Source: Promethearchaeota archaeon (GTDB lineage Archaea > Asgardarchaeota > Lokiarchaeia > Sigynarchaeales > SOKP01). From it: a DNA stretch of 33,589 bases. The position numbers and the translations under genes are program-made. Positions 17,439 through 27,481 of this stretch are shown in pieces. Under the pieces are notes generated by a model. That model searched no databases and had not been told where the DNA came from. It saw nothing but the letters and a program-made list of their open reading frames with translations. Location of the stretch: the NCBI GenBank assembly GCA_019057775.1, contig JAHLWT010000165.1, positions 1 through 33,589 on the forward strand, written 5' to 3'. Each line of letters opens with the position of its first letter. Position 1 is the first letter of the stretch.

Positions 17439-17822
17439 TTAGTTCTTTTCGAGGGTAAGGGGATCCCCGCCTCTTTTAGTCTTCTTTCCTTTATAATAAA
17501 GAGTCGACTTTTCCTCGCAAATCTTATTCCATTCTTCTAATCCAAGCTTCTCTATCATTAATAAGTTATATAATTTTGAATTATGGGGAAGAAACTGTTC
17601 AAAATGTACAATGGGTTGAAGCAATTCACAAGGGAAATCGTTACATTCATAACAGAATTCGTGTCCCTTACTTGTAACACATTCATAAGTTTTACATAAG
17701 GGACCCTTTAAAACTTTACCTTCTCGTTCCCTACAGCCTTCGCATCCAAGACGTTCTGATGCCAGGCATCTCTTACAGTAGATCCCGCAGGGGGCATGCC
17801 ATCTTAATAATTCTTCACTCAT
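17439..17822 (-). CDS. DUF3795-like cysteine-rich protein
   Basis: 127 aa, ATG 17822. Eleven cysteines lie in the first two thirds in a regular order: APCGIYCKRC, LGCEGCRE, LCKTYEC, EFCYECNDFPCE. This pattern matches DUF3795 proteins, a widespread prokaryotic family thought to bind metal (zinc or an iron-sulfur cluster) through these Cys, with no proven function. The C-terminal part (LGLEEWNKICEEK) is helical and basic. No signal peptide or membrane segment is present. The gene lies upstream of the acyl-CoA ligase on the same strand, 61 nt away, and downstream of the GH20 gene, 103 nt away; neither link says much about its job. Confidence 0.85.
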   Translation of the reverse strand: MSEELLRWHAPCGIYCKRCLASERLGCEGCREREGKVLKGPLCKTYECVTSKGHEFCYECNDFPCELLQPIVHFEQFLPHNSKLYNLLMIEKLGLEEWNKICEEKSTLYYKGKKTKRGGDPLTLEKN

Positions 17823-17925
17823 AATAAGGCCTAAAATTAGTAATAATTTGTGTAGCTGTAAGTTAAAAATAAAGTTTATGATTCGGTAATGGATATTTCC
17901 ATCCCAAAAGTCTTAAAATGCTTAC

Positions 17926-20514
17926 TTATTCTAAGATATCTAATCGATGAAAAAGATAAAATACGAATTTTAATAGTTTAAAAAATTTCTTAGACACTTT
18001 ACTAACAAGTGTATTAAAGACTGCAAATGAACCATCTTCTTTTGAGTGTAATGAATTTGAGAAATCGGGATAACACAATGCACCTGTTTTCCTTGGAGGT
18101 TTTCCTAAACTCTTAACCTTCTCCCATTCTCCATTAAATTCTCTTCTAGCCTCCCATGTTTTATCTGTAGTGATTATTATATCTTTTCCATTCGATAACT
18201 TTATTTCACCATATACACTTATTGGTCCCAAACCTCCAATAAAATCAGTATTTTCAATTGTGACTATGTTATCTCCTTGTTTTAAATAGTCTAAAATATT
18301 GAAAATTTTAATATTATTTTCTAAGATGACATAATTGAGTGAATGACGTGTAATTATATAACCAATATACTTTTTATTAATATGAAGTTTCGCGAAAGTG
18401 CCTGCAATAACCTGTAAGGATGCTTTTTCTATATCTCCCTCAATTCTTATGACTTTCCTATAAAAAGTGGTGTGAACTCTGTGTAACTCTTCAGAATTTA
18501 AAAAAATTAATTCGCTTTCAATATTCGGGTTTTTCCACTTCATATTATTTTTTATTTGTTCAATTTTATCATTATAGAAGTTAATTAGCCACAAATATTG
18601 GATTTTTATTGATTTGAAACCATCACTTTTTGCGCATTTTAACCACAAAGTTTCATATTCATTAAGCAGGAGAACCAATTCTTCTTTTAGTTCTTCAAGT
18701 TCCTTGACTTTCTGTAAATTATATTTATTCTTCACTGGAGAATACTTTATTAAAGATTTTGAGTTTATTCTTTTTTTACAATAAAATCTAATATGCTTAG
18801 CTACAAATGCGAGATTTTTAATGTTATCTTTATTTTTAAGAACTTCGCTCTCCAATTCTTCGCAATCATTTATTATTTCATTCATCGAAGAAATTACTTT
18901 TTCAAATCTCTTAGTATTTAAATTCTTTTTATATCTTTTAGTATTCTTGGCATAAGGATGAGCAAAAAAGTGATTGTAGTAGCCAGAAGCTCTTGTATGC
19001 AAAAGATTTTTATCTTGAAGCGAACGAAATTTACTAAATAAGGATACTAATTTGGAGCTTTGAATGCCAAAGAAATGAATAAATACACCTTTCCAAAAAT
19101 GTAAGAGATTAAATTCTTTTAAAGGATCCCAACCAACCATAGCTGAGAAAATAAAAGCATAAAATCGATTCTCCCTAATTTCTTTATTTCTATAATCACC
19201 CCAACTTGAAGTTATTTCTCCAACTGCACCATTTTCATAACCATATTTAACTAAATTTCTTATATTTTTCTCATATTTATCAATGGAGGGGAAGATACGA
19301 TTATAATCCATAATTGAAGGACTAGTTATGATTTGGAAACCATATTTCTTGATTTTTTTTAGAATTGGATGGTCTGTTTTAGTATTGTATTTCCAATACA
19401 TAATTATTATATCCTTAGGCAAACTCTTAAGAACTTCTTCATATTTATAGATAACATCATGATAGATGATTAATTTCTTATAACCATGTTTTTTCACTAT
19501 ATCATATACCTTTTTGTAATGATCAAGATACGCTTTACCAATACCTACATTCGCAATTAATTCTTTTGAAGCAACTTTACCGACATCCCAAATTTCGTCT
19601 GCTCCAATATGGAAATACTCTGATTTAAACGCATCGCTTAATTCTCCAATCATTTCATCTAATAATGCGTAAATATCTTCATTAGCGATATTCAAACTAT
19701 TTGAACCCGGAAATTCTCCATATTCCCAATAATCAGGATGACATAAAATATTCTCCCAGTGACCTAGAGTTTGAAAAATTGGAATGACATCAATAAAGTA
19801 CTTTTTTGCATAATTATGTAGTTTAACTATATCTTCTTTTGAATAGGATCCGCGATTTTTTCCTATCTCCGGATGATTTGTAAATTTAAACATATCTTGC
19901 ATATAGACTAAATAATATTGATTGATTTTATAGTGACTCAATTCTTTAATGAATTTTTTTAAATTATCTAAAGTAGCGGCCTGTCCCCGTGAAATATCAT
20001 CAGAAACTCCTCTAATCTTCAAAGCAGGAAAATCTAATACTTTAACTTTATTAAATGATAATTTGTCAAAACTTGAATTTAGTAACTGAAGAAAAGTCTG
20101 AATCCCATAAAATAACCCTTGATGCGAACGAGCGTCTATAAGAATTTCAGATTCTGTACAGACGATAATGTAGCCTTGGTTAATAAAATTTTCTTCATTT
20201 TTAACTTTATTAAGAAGATTTTCTGGAAAATGACTCGTTTTATAGTCCAACATTGATTCCAAATTCGGAAAATCGTTAACATTATTAATTTCTCGAACCT
20301 CTAATTTTTCCTTGAGTCTCGAATTTGTTAAAGTATCCTGAAATTGCTCAATAATAAACAACTGATCAGATTCCAAATCTGTAGTTATTCTGGATTCTTC
20401 AGTAATTTTCAAATTTTGAAAGTTATCTACTTTTATATAACGAGGTTGTGGAATTAAGAACATTTCCCTTTTGCTATTCTCGGATTTAGCCAAGTTATCC
20501 AAATAAATAAACAT
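17926..20514 (-). CDS. Glycoside hydrolase family 20-like beta-N-acetylhexosaminidase
   Basis: 862 aa. Met1 (20514) and Met18 (20463), just before [11 protein letters not shown], are both possible starts. The first 165 residues fit the GH20 N-terminal alpha/beta domain (LIPQPRYI at the start, [25 protein letters not shown] at the end, the first half typical). The TIM-barrel begins at [17 protein letters not shown] (162-178). The catalytic pair is Asp306-Glu307 in [10 protein letters not shown]; in GH20, Glu is the acid/base and Asp holds the substrate's N-acetyl group. Residues about 670-800 look like a jelly-roll carbohydrate-binding fold of the type attached to glycosidases ([21 protein letters not shown] in part). 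No signal peptide is evident, so the enzyme may be intracellular. It would release terminal N-acetylhexosamines from glycans. No sugar-transport or other glycosidase gene is next to it. Confidence 0.85.
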   Translation of the reverse strand: MFIYLDNLAKSENSKREMFLIPQPRYIKVDNFQNLKITEESRITTDLESDQLFIIEQFQDTLTNSRLKEKLEVREINNVNDFPNLESMLDYKTSHFPENLLNKVKNEENFINQGYIIVCTESEILIDARSHQGLFYGIQTFLQLLNSSFDKLSFNKVKVLDFPALKIRGVSDDISRGQAATLDNLKKFIKELSHYKINQYYLVYMQDMFKFTNHPEIGKNRGSYSKEDIVKLHNYAKKYFIDVIPIFQTLGHWENILCHPDYWEYGEFPGSNSLNIANEDIYALLDEMIGELSDAFKSEYFHIGADEIWDVGKVASKELIANVGIGKAYLDHYKKVYDIVKKHGYKKLIIYHDVIYKYEEVLKSLPKDIIIMYWKYNTKTDHPILKKIKKYGFQIITSPSIMDYNRIFPSIDKYEKNIRNLVKYGYENGAVGEITSSWGDYRNKEIRENRFYAFIFSAMVGWDPLKEFNLLHFWKGVFIHFFGIQSSKLVSLFSKFRSLQDKNLLHTRASGYYNHFFAHPYAKNTKRYKKNLNTKRFEKVISSMNEIINDCEELESEVLKNKDNIKNLAFVAKHIRFYCKKRINSKSLIKYSPVKNKYNLQKVKELEELKEELVLLLNEYETLWLKCAKSDGFKSIKIQYLWLINFYNDKIEQIKNNMKWKNPNIESELIFLNSEELHRVHTTFYRKVIRIEGDIEKASLQVIAGTFAKLHINKKYIGYIITRHSLNYVILENNIKIFNILDYLKQGDNIVTIENTDFIGGLGPISVYGEIKLSNGKDIIITTDKTWEARREFNGEWEKVKSLGKPPRKTGALCYPDFSNSLHSKEDGSFAVFNTLVSKVSKKFFKLLKFVFYLFHRLDILE

Positions 20515-20712
20515 AATATAATTTAAATTAAAGGAAATAAAAACCTTAGCGAAATTTTCTGTTTTTCAGTTAAATCTTCTTCTTAGTTTCTCAATCCTCC
20601 TACAACTGGTATTTATTTTTATTCAAAAATTAGAAAATTTGCATCGTACTTTCTTTTTAATCTTGCAAAACACTTTTTTTCTGGGATATTGTATAAAACT
20701 GAAGTGAAAAAT

Positions 20713-20985
20713 ATGGGTAGAACAGTACCTTCTTTTAGACCGGCTTTGGAGCATGAAATTGAAAGCTGGAAGGACTTTAAAAGAGCTTTACGTCCTGGAG
20801 ACCAAAAAATATTTAATAAATTAATGAATTTTGCTCGAATTCATGCGGACGCCGGCAGTTTAAGTGCCCGTCCTCTATTATCGGAAGTGTTATTCATCTC
20901 TTTTGCCGTTGAACAAGAAAAAAAGATTGAAATGCTAGAAAAAAAGGTAGAAGAACTAGAAAAAATGATTAAAGGAAAGGAATAA
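20713..20985 (+). CDS. Small conserved archaeal protein upstream of PolB-like gene
   Basis: 90 aa from ATG 20713, chosen over an in-frame TTG at 20689 because GTGA lies about 5 nt before the ATG and because the family begins at MGRTVPSFRPALEHEIESW. The sequence continues KDFKRALRPGDQKIFNKLMNFARIHADAGSL in conserved archaeal style, then ends in a coiled coil (EKKIEMLEKKVEELEKMI). The stop TAA is separated by a single base from the TTG start of the polymerase-like gene, so the two are surely co-transcribed and probably translationally coupled. I recall similar small proteins in many archaea but no established function. The pairing suggests a subunit or regulator of the degenerate polymerase (inference). 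Confidence 0.85.
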   Translation: MGRTVPSFRPALEHEIESWKDFKRALRPGDQKIFNKLMNFARIHADAGSLSARPLLSEVLFISFAVEQEKKIEMLEKKVEELEKMIKGKE

Positions 20986-20986
20986 A

Positions 20987-23398
20987 TTGGCTTTTCAAGA
21001 AAAATTTGATGGGTGGCTTTTGGATGCCACAACTTGTAGTGATGGACTTATTCTCTGGGTGAAAACTGTAAAAGAGCAAAAAATAGTAAAAATTTTCCAT
21101 GAATTCTCCCCTGAATTTTTTGCTGTTCCAAAGAAACATACTGGTAAAGACTTTAAGAGATTAATAAACATCTTAAATTCGCATCCCGATGTTAAGAGTG
21201 TAAGAATCTGTGAAAAATATGTCAAGCTAGAAGACCACAAAAAGACAAAAATTTTAGCAGTTTCAGTTGTCAAGCCTTCACTATTTAAGAAAACAATTAA
21301 AGCAATTGATAAAATATGTCTTTTCACACTCTATAATACAGATCTTCCCATCTCGCAAATATATTTCTACGTAAACGATCTCTTTCCAATGTCCTTTTGT
21401 GGCTTTCAAGTAAGCATTGAAAAAAAGAAAAAAGGTAAGAAATTTCAAATGCGGCTTTTGTCTTTAGAGTTAAAGGATGATAATGAAAAATTGTTTTATG
21501 ATTTACCACCTCTAAAAGCTGTATGGTTGGATATAAAAATTCAGAAAAGTGGAATAAGATCTTATTATAATGACCCATTAGCCTATGCAGAAATAAGCAT
21601 CGTTGAAAAGGATGCTAAAAATAATATTCCAAGGGCTGACGGGGTAAGAAAAAGGAAGTTTCTGATCGACTTAGCTGATGAAGCTGAAAATTTGAAAATG
21701 ATTAGCAAAGTAATTGAGAAACTTGATCCTGACATTATCTTAACTCGGGGAGGAGATGAGTTTGTATTTCCTTACTTGGCGGCTCGTGCATCTGAAAATC
21801 ATGTAACAAAGGATCTTTACTTTTCTCGTAACAAAACGCCATTAAAAAACTGTATTTTTGATCTTTCAGGTGGAACAGATCATTACATGTCCTATGGAAT
21901 AATAAGGCGCCGATCAAAAACTCAAGTCTACTTTAGTGGGCGCTTTCATTTGGATACAACATCCTATGGAAGCTTGCATTTTAGTGATGGAAATATACCA
22001 GGAGTCATTGAAGTTGCGAGAATCTCGCGGGTGCCATTGCAAAGGTTATGTCGAATAACTATAGGAGGCGCACTGCAATCAATCCAATATTATAATGCAT
22101 ACAAACTTGATCACCTGATCCCTCCTTTCAAAAAGAGCCCAGAAGGGTTTAGAAGTGGGATGGACTTAATACTTAATGACCGGGGTGGGCATATTTTCGA
22201 ACCTTTAATCGGAATTTTTGATAATGTCGTTGAATTGGATTTTTCTTCAATGTATCCTTCACTCATGGTAAATTTTAATATTTCTTCTGAAACTATTAAT
22301 TGTAAGTGTTGCAAAGAAGATGGCACTGGAATCAAAGTGCCAGGTATCGACTTCCATATCTGCTCTAAACGAGAAGGAATCATCTCAAAATCGATAAGCT
22401 TACCATTAAGAAAGCGTCTTAAGTATAAAGAATATAATAAAACCCATGATGATCTTCGATATAAGTTCACAGACATCGCACTAAAATGGGTGCTCGTAGT
22501 AAGTTTTGGATATTTAGGGTTTAAAAATGCTCGTTTTGGTAAGATTGAGGCACACCAAACTGTATGTGCCTTTGCTCGTGAGTTTCTCATGCGTTCTGCT
22601 GAAATTGCTGAACGATATGGTTGTAAAGTTGTTCATGGGATCGTCGATTCAATGTGGCTCAAAGATACGAAAGGGAGATCTTCTGAAGAATTTGAAGCAA
22701 TAACTAGAAAATTGGCTGACGAAATAACCAATAGTACTAACATTCACATGAGTTGGGATGGATTGTTTGATATCATCGTTTTTCTTCCCTCTCGAGCAGA
22801 ACCTGATATTCCTGCACTCAGTCATTACTGGGGGATGAAAAATGATGGTGAGATAAAGGTGAGAGGAATAGAAGTAAGACGTAGAGATATACCAAAAATC
22901 GTGAAGGATGCCCAATATGCATTTATTGACGTATTCCAAGGAGCAAAGACTGTTGAAGCATTTCATGAAAGAATCCCAAAAGCTAAAGAAGTACTCTATG
23001 AATATGTTGCAAGAATAAATTCAGGTAAAGTAACTAGAGACGAACTTACTATTCGTCAGAGAATTTCTCGCAAACCCTCTGAATATAAAGTGAATTCCTA
23101 TCAAGCAGTTGCTGCCCGGCAATTAGAACGATCTGGGGTAGTCGTATCAGCAGGGAAAAATGTAAGATACATCATTCTAAACGCGGAGGCAGATCCAAAT
23201 TTTCCAGAAAAAAAGGTTATCCTTTCAGATTTGTATGATGAGAAAAAGCACCAATATGACAAAAAAAAGTACGTTGAATTCTTAAAAAGAGCTTTTGAAA
23301 ACATATTTCCTTTTAAATTCCCAGAACTTGAGAAGTTGCTTACGTCTGATTTTAATACGAAATCTATCCAAAAAGATCTGACTTGTTTTATTGAGTGA
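20987..23398 (+). CDS. Degenerate B-family DNA polymerase (PolB2-like)
   Basis: 803 aa, TTG start 20987 with GGAAAGGAA ahead and 1 nt from the upstream stop. The B-family layout is clear but key sites are changed. Motif A is VELDFSSMYPSLM (Asp418 kept). Motif B is LKWVLVVSFGYLG (Lys500 kept; the usual NSxYG is VSFGY). Motif C is HGIVDSMWL (550-558), where YxDTDS has lost its first Asp and keeps Asp554. Exo I shows DIK in place of DxE (182-184), so proofreading is doubtful. A Cys cluster (439, 441, 442, 459) lies after motif A. These features fit the PolB2 group, first described as inactivated; a crenarchaeal member (Dpo2) was later reported to act in error-prone damage tolerance. A role in lesion bypass or a structural one are both possible here. 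It is convergent with the aldo/keto reductase gene. Confidence 0.88.
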   Translation: MAFQEKFDGWLLDATTCSDGLILWVKTVKEQKIVKIFHEFSPEFFAVPKKHTGKDFKRLINILNSHPDVKSVRICEKYVKLEDHKKTKILAVSVVKPSLFKKTIKAIDKICLFTLYNTDLPISQIYFYVNDLFPMSFCGFQVSIEKKKKGKKFQMRLLSLELKDDNEKLFYDLPPLKAVWLDIKIQKSGIRSYYNDPLAYAEISIVEKDAKNNIPRADGVRKRKFLIDLADEAENLKMISKVIEKLDPDIILTRGGDEFVFPYLAARASENHVTKDLYFSRNKTPLKNCIFDLSGGTDHYMSYGIIRRRSKTQVYFSGRFHLDTTSYGSLHFSDGNIPGVIEVARISRVPLQRLCRITIGGALQSIQYYNAYKLDHLIPPFKKSPEGFRSGMDLILNDRGGHIFEPLIGIFDNVVELDFSSMYPSLMVNFNISSETINCKCCKEDGTGIKVPGIDFHICSKREGIISKSISLPLRKRLKYKEYNKTHDDLRYKFTDIALKWVLVVSFGYLGFKNARFGKIEAHQTVCAFAREFLMRSAEIAERYGCKVVHGIVDSMWLKDTKGRSSEEFEAITRKLADEITNSTNIHMSWDGLFDIIVFLPSRAEPDIPALSHYWGMKNDGEIKVRGIEVRRRDIPKIVKDAQYAFIDVFQGAKTVEAFHERIPKAKEVLYEYVARINSGKVTRDELTIRQRISRKPSEYKVNSYQAVAARQLERSGVVVSAGKNVRYIILNAEADPNFPEKKVILSDLYDEKKHQYDKKKYVEFLKRAFENIFPFKFPELEKLLTSDFNTKSIQKDLTCFIE

Positions 23399-23433
23399 TT
23401 CTATTATTTCTTGAATGAAGATCAGAAAAAAAA

Positions 23434-24312
23434 TCATTTCAGAATTAAAGTACTTCCCTCAAATATTGGTTTCATTCCTAGCTGAGTTGCTTTTTCCTGC
23501 ATTTCCTCCTCAGGGAGATCATTTTTGAAGCGGCTGGCAGCATCGAGTAGTTTAGGCAAAAGATGAATGTCGGAGCTTGTATTGAGGAATATTCCTTCCC
23601 TTTTCAAAACCCAATGAACGGCACGGTCAATATCGTTTTGGTCCTCAAAAGGTTCGTACCATGTGGTTCGGATCCTTTTGCTATCACCCCAAGGACGGCG
23701 TGCTAGAGATTTTATTGTCTGAACCGCTACATTATGATCCTTGCATATTTTCAAGAGGCTTTCAAAGTCTGCAGCGTACTCAGGATTTTGCATCATTACG
23801 TAGTTAAATGGCAATAGAACTGTGTCAAATTCAAAATGCTTCAAACTTCGCTTATGCATAGCAGCTACAGTATATCCATGCCCGGTCACCCCAATATACT
23901 TTACCAATCCTTGTTTACGTGCTTCAACAGCGGCTTTCAAAGCTCCATCAGATCCCATTACTTTTTTCCAGCTATTTGGGGACGTCAAATTATGGAATTG
24001 AATTAAATCTAGTGAGGATACTCGCAAACGTTCAAGTGAATTATGGATCTGGTCAAGAGCATCTTGATAAGAACGTCTAAATACTTTTGTGGCAAGGAAA
24101 AACTTGTTGCGATGTTTCTCCATCCAACGACCAATGCGTAATTCTGAGTCACCGTACCCTGCAGCTGTGTCTATATGATTTATCCCATATTTAAGAAGTA
24201 CTTCAAGTGTTTGGTCTGCTTCAGCTTGTGTAACATTACTAAGAGCTGCAGCTCCAAAAATAATTCGTGTACTCAAATGTTCAGTGTTACCAAATTCCTG
24301 CTTAGCTATCAT
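23434..24312 (-). CDS. Aldo/keto reductase family oxidoreductase
   Basis: 292 aa, ATG 24312. The catalytic tetrad of the superfamily is in place: Asp48 and Tyr53 in [12 protein letters not shown], Lys76 in FLATKV, and His107 in [20 protein letters not shown] is the usual next barrel strand. The phosphate-binding C-terminal pattern of NADPH-dependent members is less clear ([20 protein letters not shown]). Enzymes of this family reduce aldehydes or ketones to alcohols with NAD(P)H or run the reverse; the substrate cannot be told. It is monocistronic as far as visible, convergent with the polymerase-like gene 35 nt away. Confidence 0.92.
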   Translation of the reverse strand: MIAKQEFGNTEHLSTRIIFGAAALSNVTQAEADQTLEVLLKYGINHIDTAAGYGDSELRIGRWMEKHRNKFFLATKVFRRSYQDALDQIHNSLERLRVSSLDLIQFHNLTSPNSWKKVMGSDGALKAAVEARKQGLVKYIGVTGHGYTVAAMHKRSLKHFEFDTVLLPFNYVMMQNPEYAADFESLLKICKDHNVAVQTIKSLARRPWGDSKRIRTTWYEPFEDQNDIDRAVHWVLKREGIFLNTSSDIHLLPKLLDAASRFKNDLPEEEMQEKATQLGMKPIFEGSTLILK

Positions 24313-24465
24313 TTTCTCTCAACCAATAATTTTACTCATTTTCTTAAATTTAAGTAATTAGTTAATTAAAATTACAATAGTTTGAGAATTTAAAACTTTT
24401 GATCCTATTTTGAAGAATTTAAACCGATATATAGATTGTGAAAAAAGGAAATAGTTAAAAAGAAA

Positions 24466-25092
24466 TTAAATAATAAAAGGTTGTCTTATAACGGTTTTCA
24501 TCCTAGTGGGGTTAGCTTTTCTTGGATCACTCAGATAAATTTCGTGATGTTTATGTTCATGACCTTCAAAAGTTCCACCTTCCTTTTTGATGAAATCATG
24601 CACTTTTTGAACCGTAGGACCTTCCTCAGAATAAGGACCAATATGCATGATTTGAGCAGCTTTTCCTTCTTTATACCTTTCTAATCTGAGTTTAGGAAGT
24701 AATTCTGAAAGTTCAGGTTTCTTCTCTTTAGTAATTGAAATTGATTCATTAATCATATCTTGAGTAATCCAATCGGGTTGCATTATCATCATCGTCCATT
24801 TCCATTTATCACGATTTCCTTCGGTAAAATCGGCCATATTATCAGCCCACCAGAGACCTTCCAAGGGAGGAACAACATAATCTTTGTCTTTTGCTTTACT
24901 CAAGAACTTTGTTTTAAAAGCGACAGGATATAATGTAGCAAGAGCATCTTGATACTCTTTCGAATCGCCTGGTGATCCCATTCCATCAATCATTAAGAAC
25001 TGCATTTCAGGTACATCTACTAAGACAACTTCTTTTGGGTTTGGTTGGTAAAACTCCTTCATAGTTTTCTTAAAATCTATTTTCGCCGGCAT
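24466..25092 (-). CDS. GyrI-like small-molecule-binding domain protein
   Basis: 208 aa, ATG 25092, with a GTGA motif (AAAGTGAAAAC) just upstream. The start MPAKIDFKKTMKEFYQPNPK, the stretch QFLMIDGMGSPGDSKEYQDA, then GLWWADN, and later KAAQIMHIGPYSEEGPTVQK and HHEIYLSDPRKANPTRMKT are typical for single-domain GyrI-like proteins of this length. The SHS2/GyrI fold binds small hydrophobic compounds; in bacteria some relatives hydrolyse or sequester cyclopropanoid toxins, but the role in archaea is not known. A 44-aa Cys protein ends 15 nt upstream on the same strand and is probably in the same operon. Confidence 0.88.
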   Translation of the reverse strand: MPAKIDFKKTMKEFYQPNPKEVVLVDVPEMQFLMIDGMGSPGDSKEYQDALATLYPVAFKTKFLSKAKDKDYVVPPLEGLWWADNMADFTEGNRDKWKWTMMIMQPDWITQDMINESISITKEKKPELSELLPKLRLERYKEGKAAQIMHIGPYSEEGPTVQKVHDFIKKEGGTFEGHEHKHHEIYLSDPRKANPTRMKTVIRQPFII

Positions 25093-25107
25093 TATGTTTT
25101 CACTTTC

Positions 25108-25242
25108 TTAATTTTTTGGCTGGAAACTGTTTGTTAGACATTTATTTGAATTTTTTATCGCTGGAACTTCATATCCGAAACAATCCCCTTTTAAATCGTC
25201 AATTGTTTTATAAAAATTACAATCACGACAATATTCTATCAT
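25108..25242 (-). CDS. 44-aa cysteine protein, operon partner of GyrI-like gene
   Basis: A short frame that is easy to miss: ATG 25242 to TAA 25108, 44 aa. An AGGTGA ribosome-binding motif lies 5 nt before the ATG, the best in the region. The protein begins MIEYCRDCNFYKTIDD and has four Cys in the pattern CxxC-x12-C-x13-C (C5, C8, C21, C35), fitting a small zinc or iron-sulfur knuckle. It ends 15 nt before the GyrI-like ATG, which argues for one transcript. No known family recognised. Confidence 0.65.
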   Translation of the reverse strand: MIEYCRDCNFYKTIDDLKGDCFGYEVPAIKNSNKCLTNSFQPKN

Positions 25243-25491
25243 ATATTTCACCTAGAATTAATGCACTATGAAATGGAATATCAAATATTTTTGTCGGATA
25301 CTTCTCTTATAAACACTACGTGAAAGTTCATACTTATATATTTTTGTAAAATTCTATATTTAGTTCTTTCGGTACGTATTATAGATTGAAACACTTAAAT
25401 CTAAATATACAAATTTGTATTAAATATTTGATCTTATCAGAAAATTAATACTCCGTCTGAATTTATCAATAAAAAAATAGCTCTTAATATC

Positions 25492-25662
25492 ATGTCAAAA
25501 ACAATTTCTAATTATGATTCTTACTTTGATTGGGAATTATCGTTAAAGAGTAGATCTGAATCAGATAAAAATAATATGAAAGAATCAGTTAATTCCCTCG
25601 GTATGTCTGAAAATTACTTTAATTATTTTATAAAAAAATGGAAGGAAAATAATTTAAATTAA
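25492..25662 (+). CDS. 56-aa hypothetical ORF
   Basis: ATG 25492 to TAA 25662 encodes 56 aa: MSKTISNYDSYFDWELSLKS at the start, then a helical SESDKNNMKESVNSLGMSEN, then aromatic YFNYFIKKWKE. The codon use looks like real protein rather than AT-rich noise, with Trp and few low-complexity runs. No Shine-Dalgarno motif is seen; an AT-rich TATA-like stretch (25468-25479) could drive a short-leader transcript. It is convergent with the acyl-CoA ligase, 16 nt apart. Function unknown, and it may not be expressed. Confidence 0.4.
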   Translation: MSKTISNYDSYFDWELSLKSRSESDKNNMKESVNSLGMSENYFNYFIKKWKENNLN

Positions 25663-25678
25663 AAATTGTTGTAAAGTT

Positions 25679-27376
25679 TTATACTTCTTCTCCTCTGCGC
25701 TTAGCTTCTATCTCTTTAAGGTCCTTACGAAGTACTTTTCCCACAAGTGTCTCTGGTAATTCTTTACGCCACTCTATAAACTTAGGAACTTTGTATGGGG
25801 ACACATTTTGTCGACAGAATTCCTTTATTTCGGCTTTAAATTCATCTGATTCTTTATAACCATCTTTTAACACAATAAAAGCCTTAACTTTTTCACTTCC
25901 AGGAAGGTTAGGGTCTGGAAGTCCTATTACGGCAGCATTTTCAATAGCTTCGTGTTCAAATAACACATCTTCGACTTCTCTGGGATATACTTTAAATCCA
26001 CTAACGATAATCATGTCTTTCTTTCTATCAACAATGAAAAAATATCCGTCTTCATCCATTCTGGCAATATCCCCTGTCAAAAGCCATTCACCAATTAATT
26101 GATTGGCAGTTTCTTCAGGCTTATTCCAATATCCTTTCATGACTTGAGGTCCTTTTATCATAATTTCACCTGTTTCCCCTTGTGGAACAATTTTAGTATA
26201 ATCATCAGTATCAACTATTTTAACCTCAGTATCGGAGAAAGGAAGTCCAACTGAGCCTATTTTTCTTACACCATTTATAGGATTTATAATAGTTACTGGT
26301 GATGTCTCTGTCATTCCATATCCTTCAATTATTTTGCCTCCAGTTCTTTCTTCAAATTCTTTTAAGACTTCAGGAGGCATGGGGGCAGCACCAGTATTAC
26401 ATATTCTAATCGATTTAAGATCCTTAGCATAGTCTTCAAGATCATCTCGTTCCAATAAACGCATGTACATTGTCGGAACACCGGGGAACATAGCAGGTTT
26501 TGTTGCTCGAATTATCTCAAATAAAGATTTTTGGTCTCGAGGATCAGGATTCAAAGCAATAGTATTCCCTACAGAAATCACGAAATTCATACAAATAGTT
26601 TGACCATATATATGAAATAGTGGTAAATTTGTGAGAGCGGTATCTTTACCCCTCCGTATTTCTGAAATATTCCACTCGTAAATAGCGGTACAATTAGATA
26701 CAATGTTATAGTGTGTAAGCATTGCTCCTTTTGGTAATCCTGTAGTCCCTCCTGTGTATTGGAGGCATGCTATATCTTCTTTAGCATTGAATTCAAATTT
26801 AGGTGGATTAGGTTTTGTTTTATTAACTAAATTAAGGAACTGTATTGTTCCTGCTATTTCAGGGGGATTTTTTTTACCCAATGGATTAGCTAAGGGAGCA
26901 TAGTCGAATAAATTCGTTATTATTATATGCCTAAGCCGTGTTCTATCTTTTATTTTATTTATTTTCTCTACTTGATTATCCCAAGCAATTAATATTTCGG
27001 CTCCTGAATCATTTAACTGATAAGCTAATTCGTGCTCAGTATGGAGAACACTAACTGCAGTAGAAATACACCCTGCTTTTAAGATGGCATAATAACCCAT
27101 TATGAATTGGGGAAAATTTGGGATCATCATAGCAATAACGTCGCCTTTTTTAGCCCCTAAATTAACTAGTGCAGTAGCAAGTCTATCGGTTATATCTTTT
27201 AATTTTTTATATGATATCTTGTTTTTTAAGAACCAAATAGCTGTTCGTGAGCCAAATTCTTTTGCTGAATTATCCAAAAACTCATAGATATTCATTTCAG
27301 GATAATCAATGTGACTTGGAACACCTTCTTCATAACTACTTAACCAAGGCTTTTCAGCGTAGGGGTTTTCACTCAT
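25679..27376 (-). CDS. AMP-dependent long-chain acyl-CoA ligase
   Basis: 565 aa, ATG 27376, with GAGGAAAT about 8 nt ahead. Motifs: YTGGTTGLPKGAMLTH, EGYGMTETSPV, TGDIARMDEDGYFFIVDRKK, GFKVYPREVED, and the C-terminal catalytic Lys in TLVGKVLRKDL. It resembles FadD-type long-chain fatty acid ligases more than the two ligases upstream in the window and has an insertion (DYAPLANPLGKKNPPEIAG) common in that group. It makes acyl-CoA from a fatty acid, ATP and CoA. It is the last gene of a same-strand run livH-livM-livG-livF-HEAT-ligase, but a 105-nt gap before it leaves room for its own promoter. Confidence 0.93.
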   Translation of the reverse strand: MSENPYAEKPWLSSYEEGVPSHIDYPEMNIYEFLDNSAKEFGSRTAIWFLKNKISYKKLKDITDRLATALVNLGAKKGDVIAMMIPNFPQFIMGYYAILKAGCISTAVSVLHTEHELAYQLNDSGAEILIAWDNQVEKINKIKDRTRLRHIIITNLFDYAPLANPLGKKNPPEIAGTIQFLNLVNKTKPNPPKFEFNAKEDIACLQYTGGTTGLPKGAMLTHYNIVSNCTAIYEWNISEIRRGKDTALTNLPLFHIYGQTICMNFVISVGNTIALNPDPRDQKSLFEIIRATKPAMFPGVPTMYMRLLERDDLEDYAKDLKSIRICNTGAAPMPPEVLKEFEERTGGKIIEGYGMTETSPVTIINPINGVRKIGSVGLPFSDTEVKIVDTDDYTKIVPQGETGEIMIKGPQVMKGYWNKPEETANQLIGEWLLTGDIARMDEDGYFFIVDRKKDMIIVSGFKVYPREVEDVLFEHEAIENAAVIGLPDPNLPGSEKVKAFIVLKDGYKESDEFKAEIKEFCRQNVSPYKVPKFIEWRKELPETLVGKVLRKDLKEIEAKRRGEEV

Positions 27377-27481
27377 TTTTTTAATTTCCTCTTATTTTTT
27401 AATTTTAGTTACCATGTTGAAATGTTATATTTAAAAAAAAGTTAACACTTATTTAAGTTATTTTTCTATTTTTGATTTGTC

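Noticed and set aside
21000..23398. Several antisense frames of 60-159 aa within the polymerase-like gene.
   Set aside because: All are explained by the coding strand, which has conserved polymerase motifs throughout.
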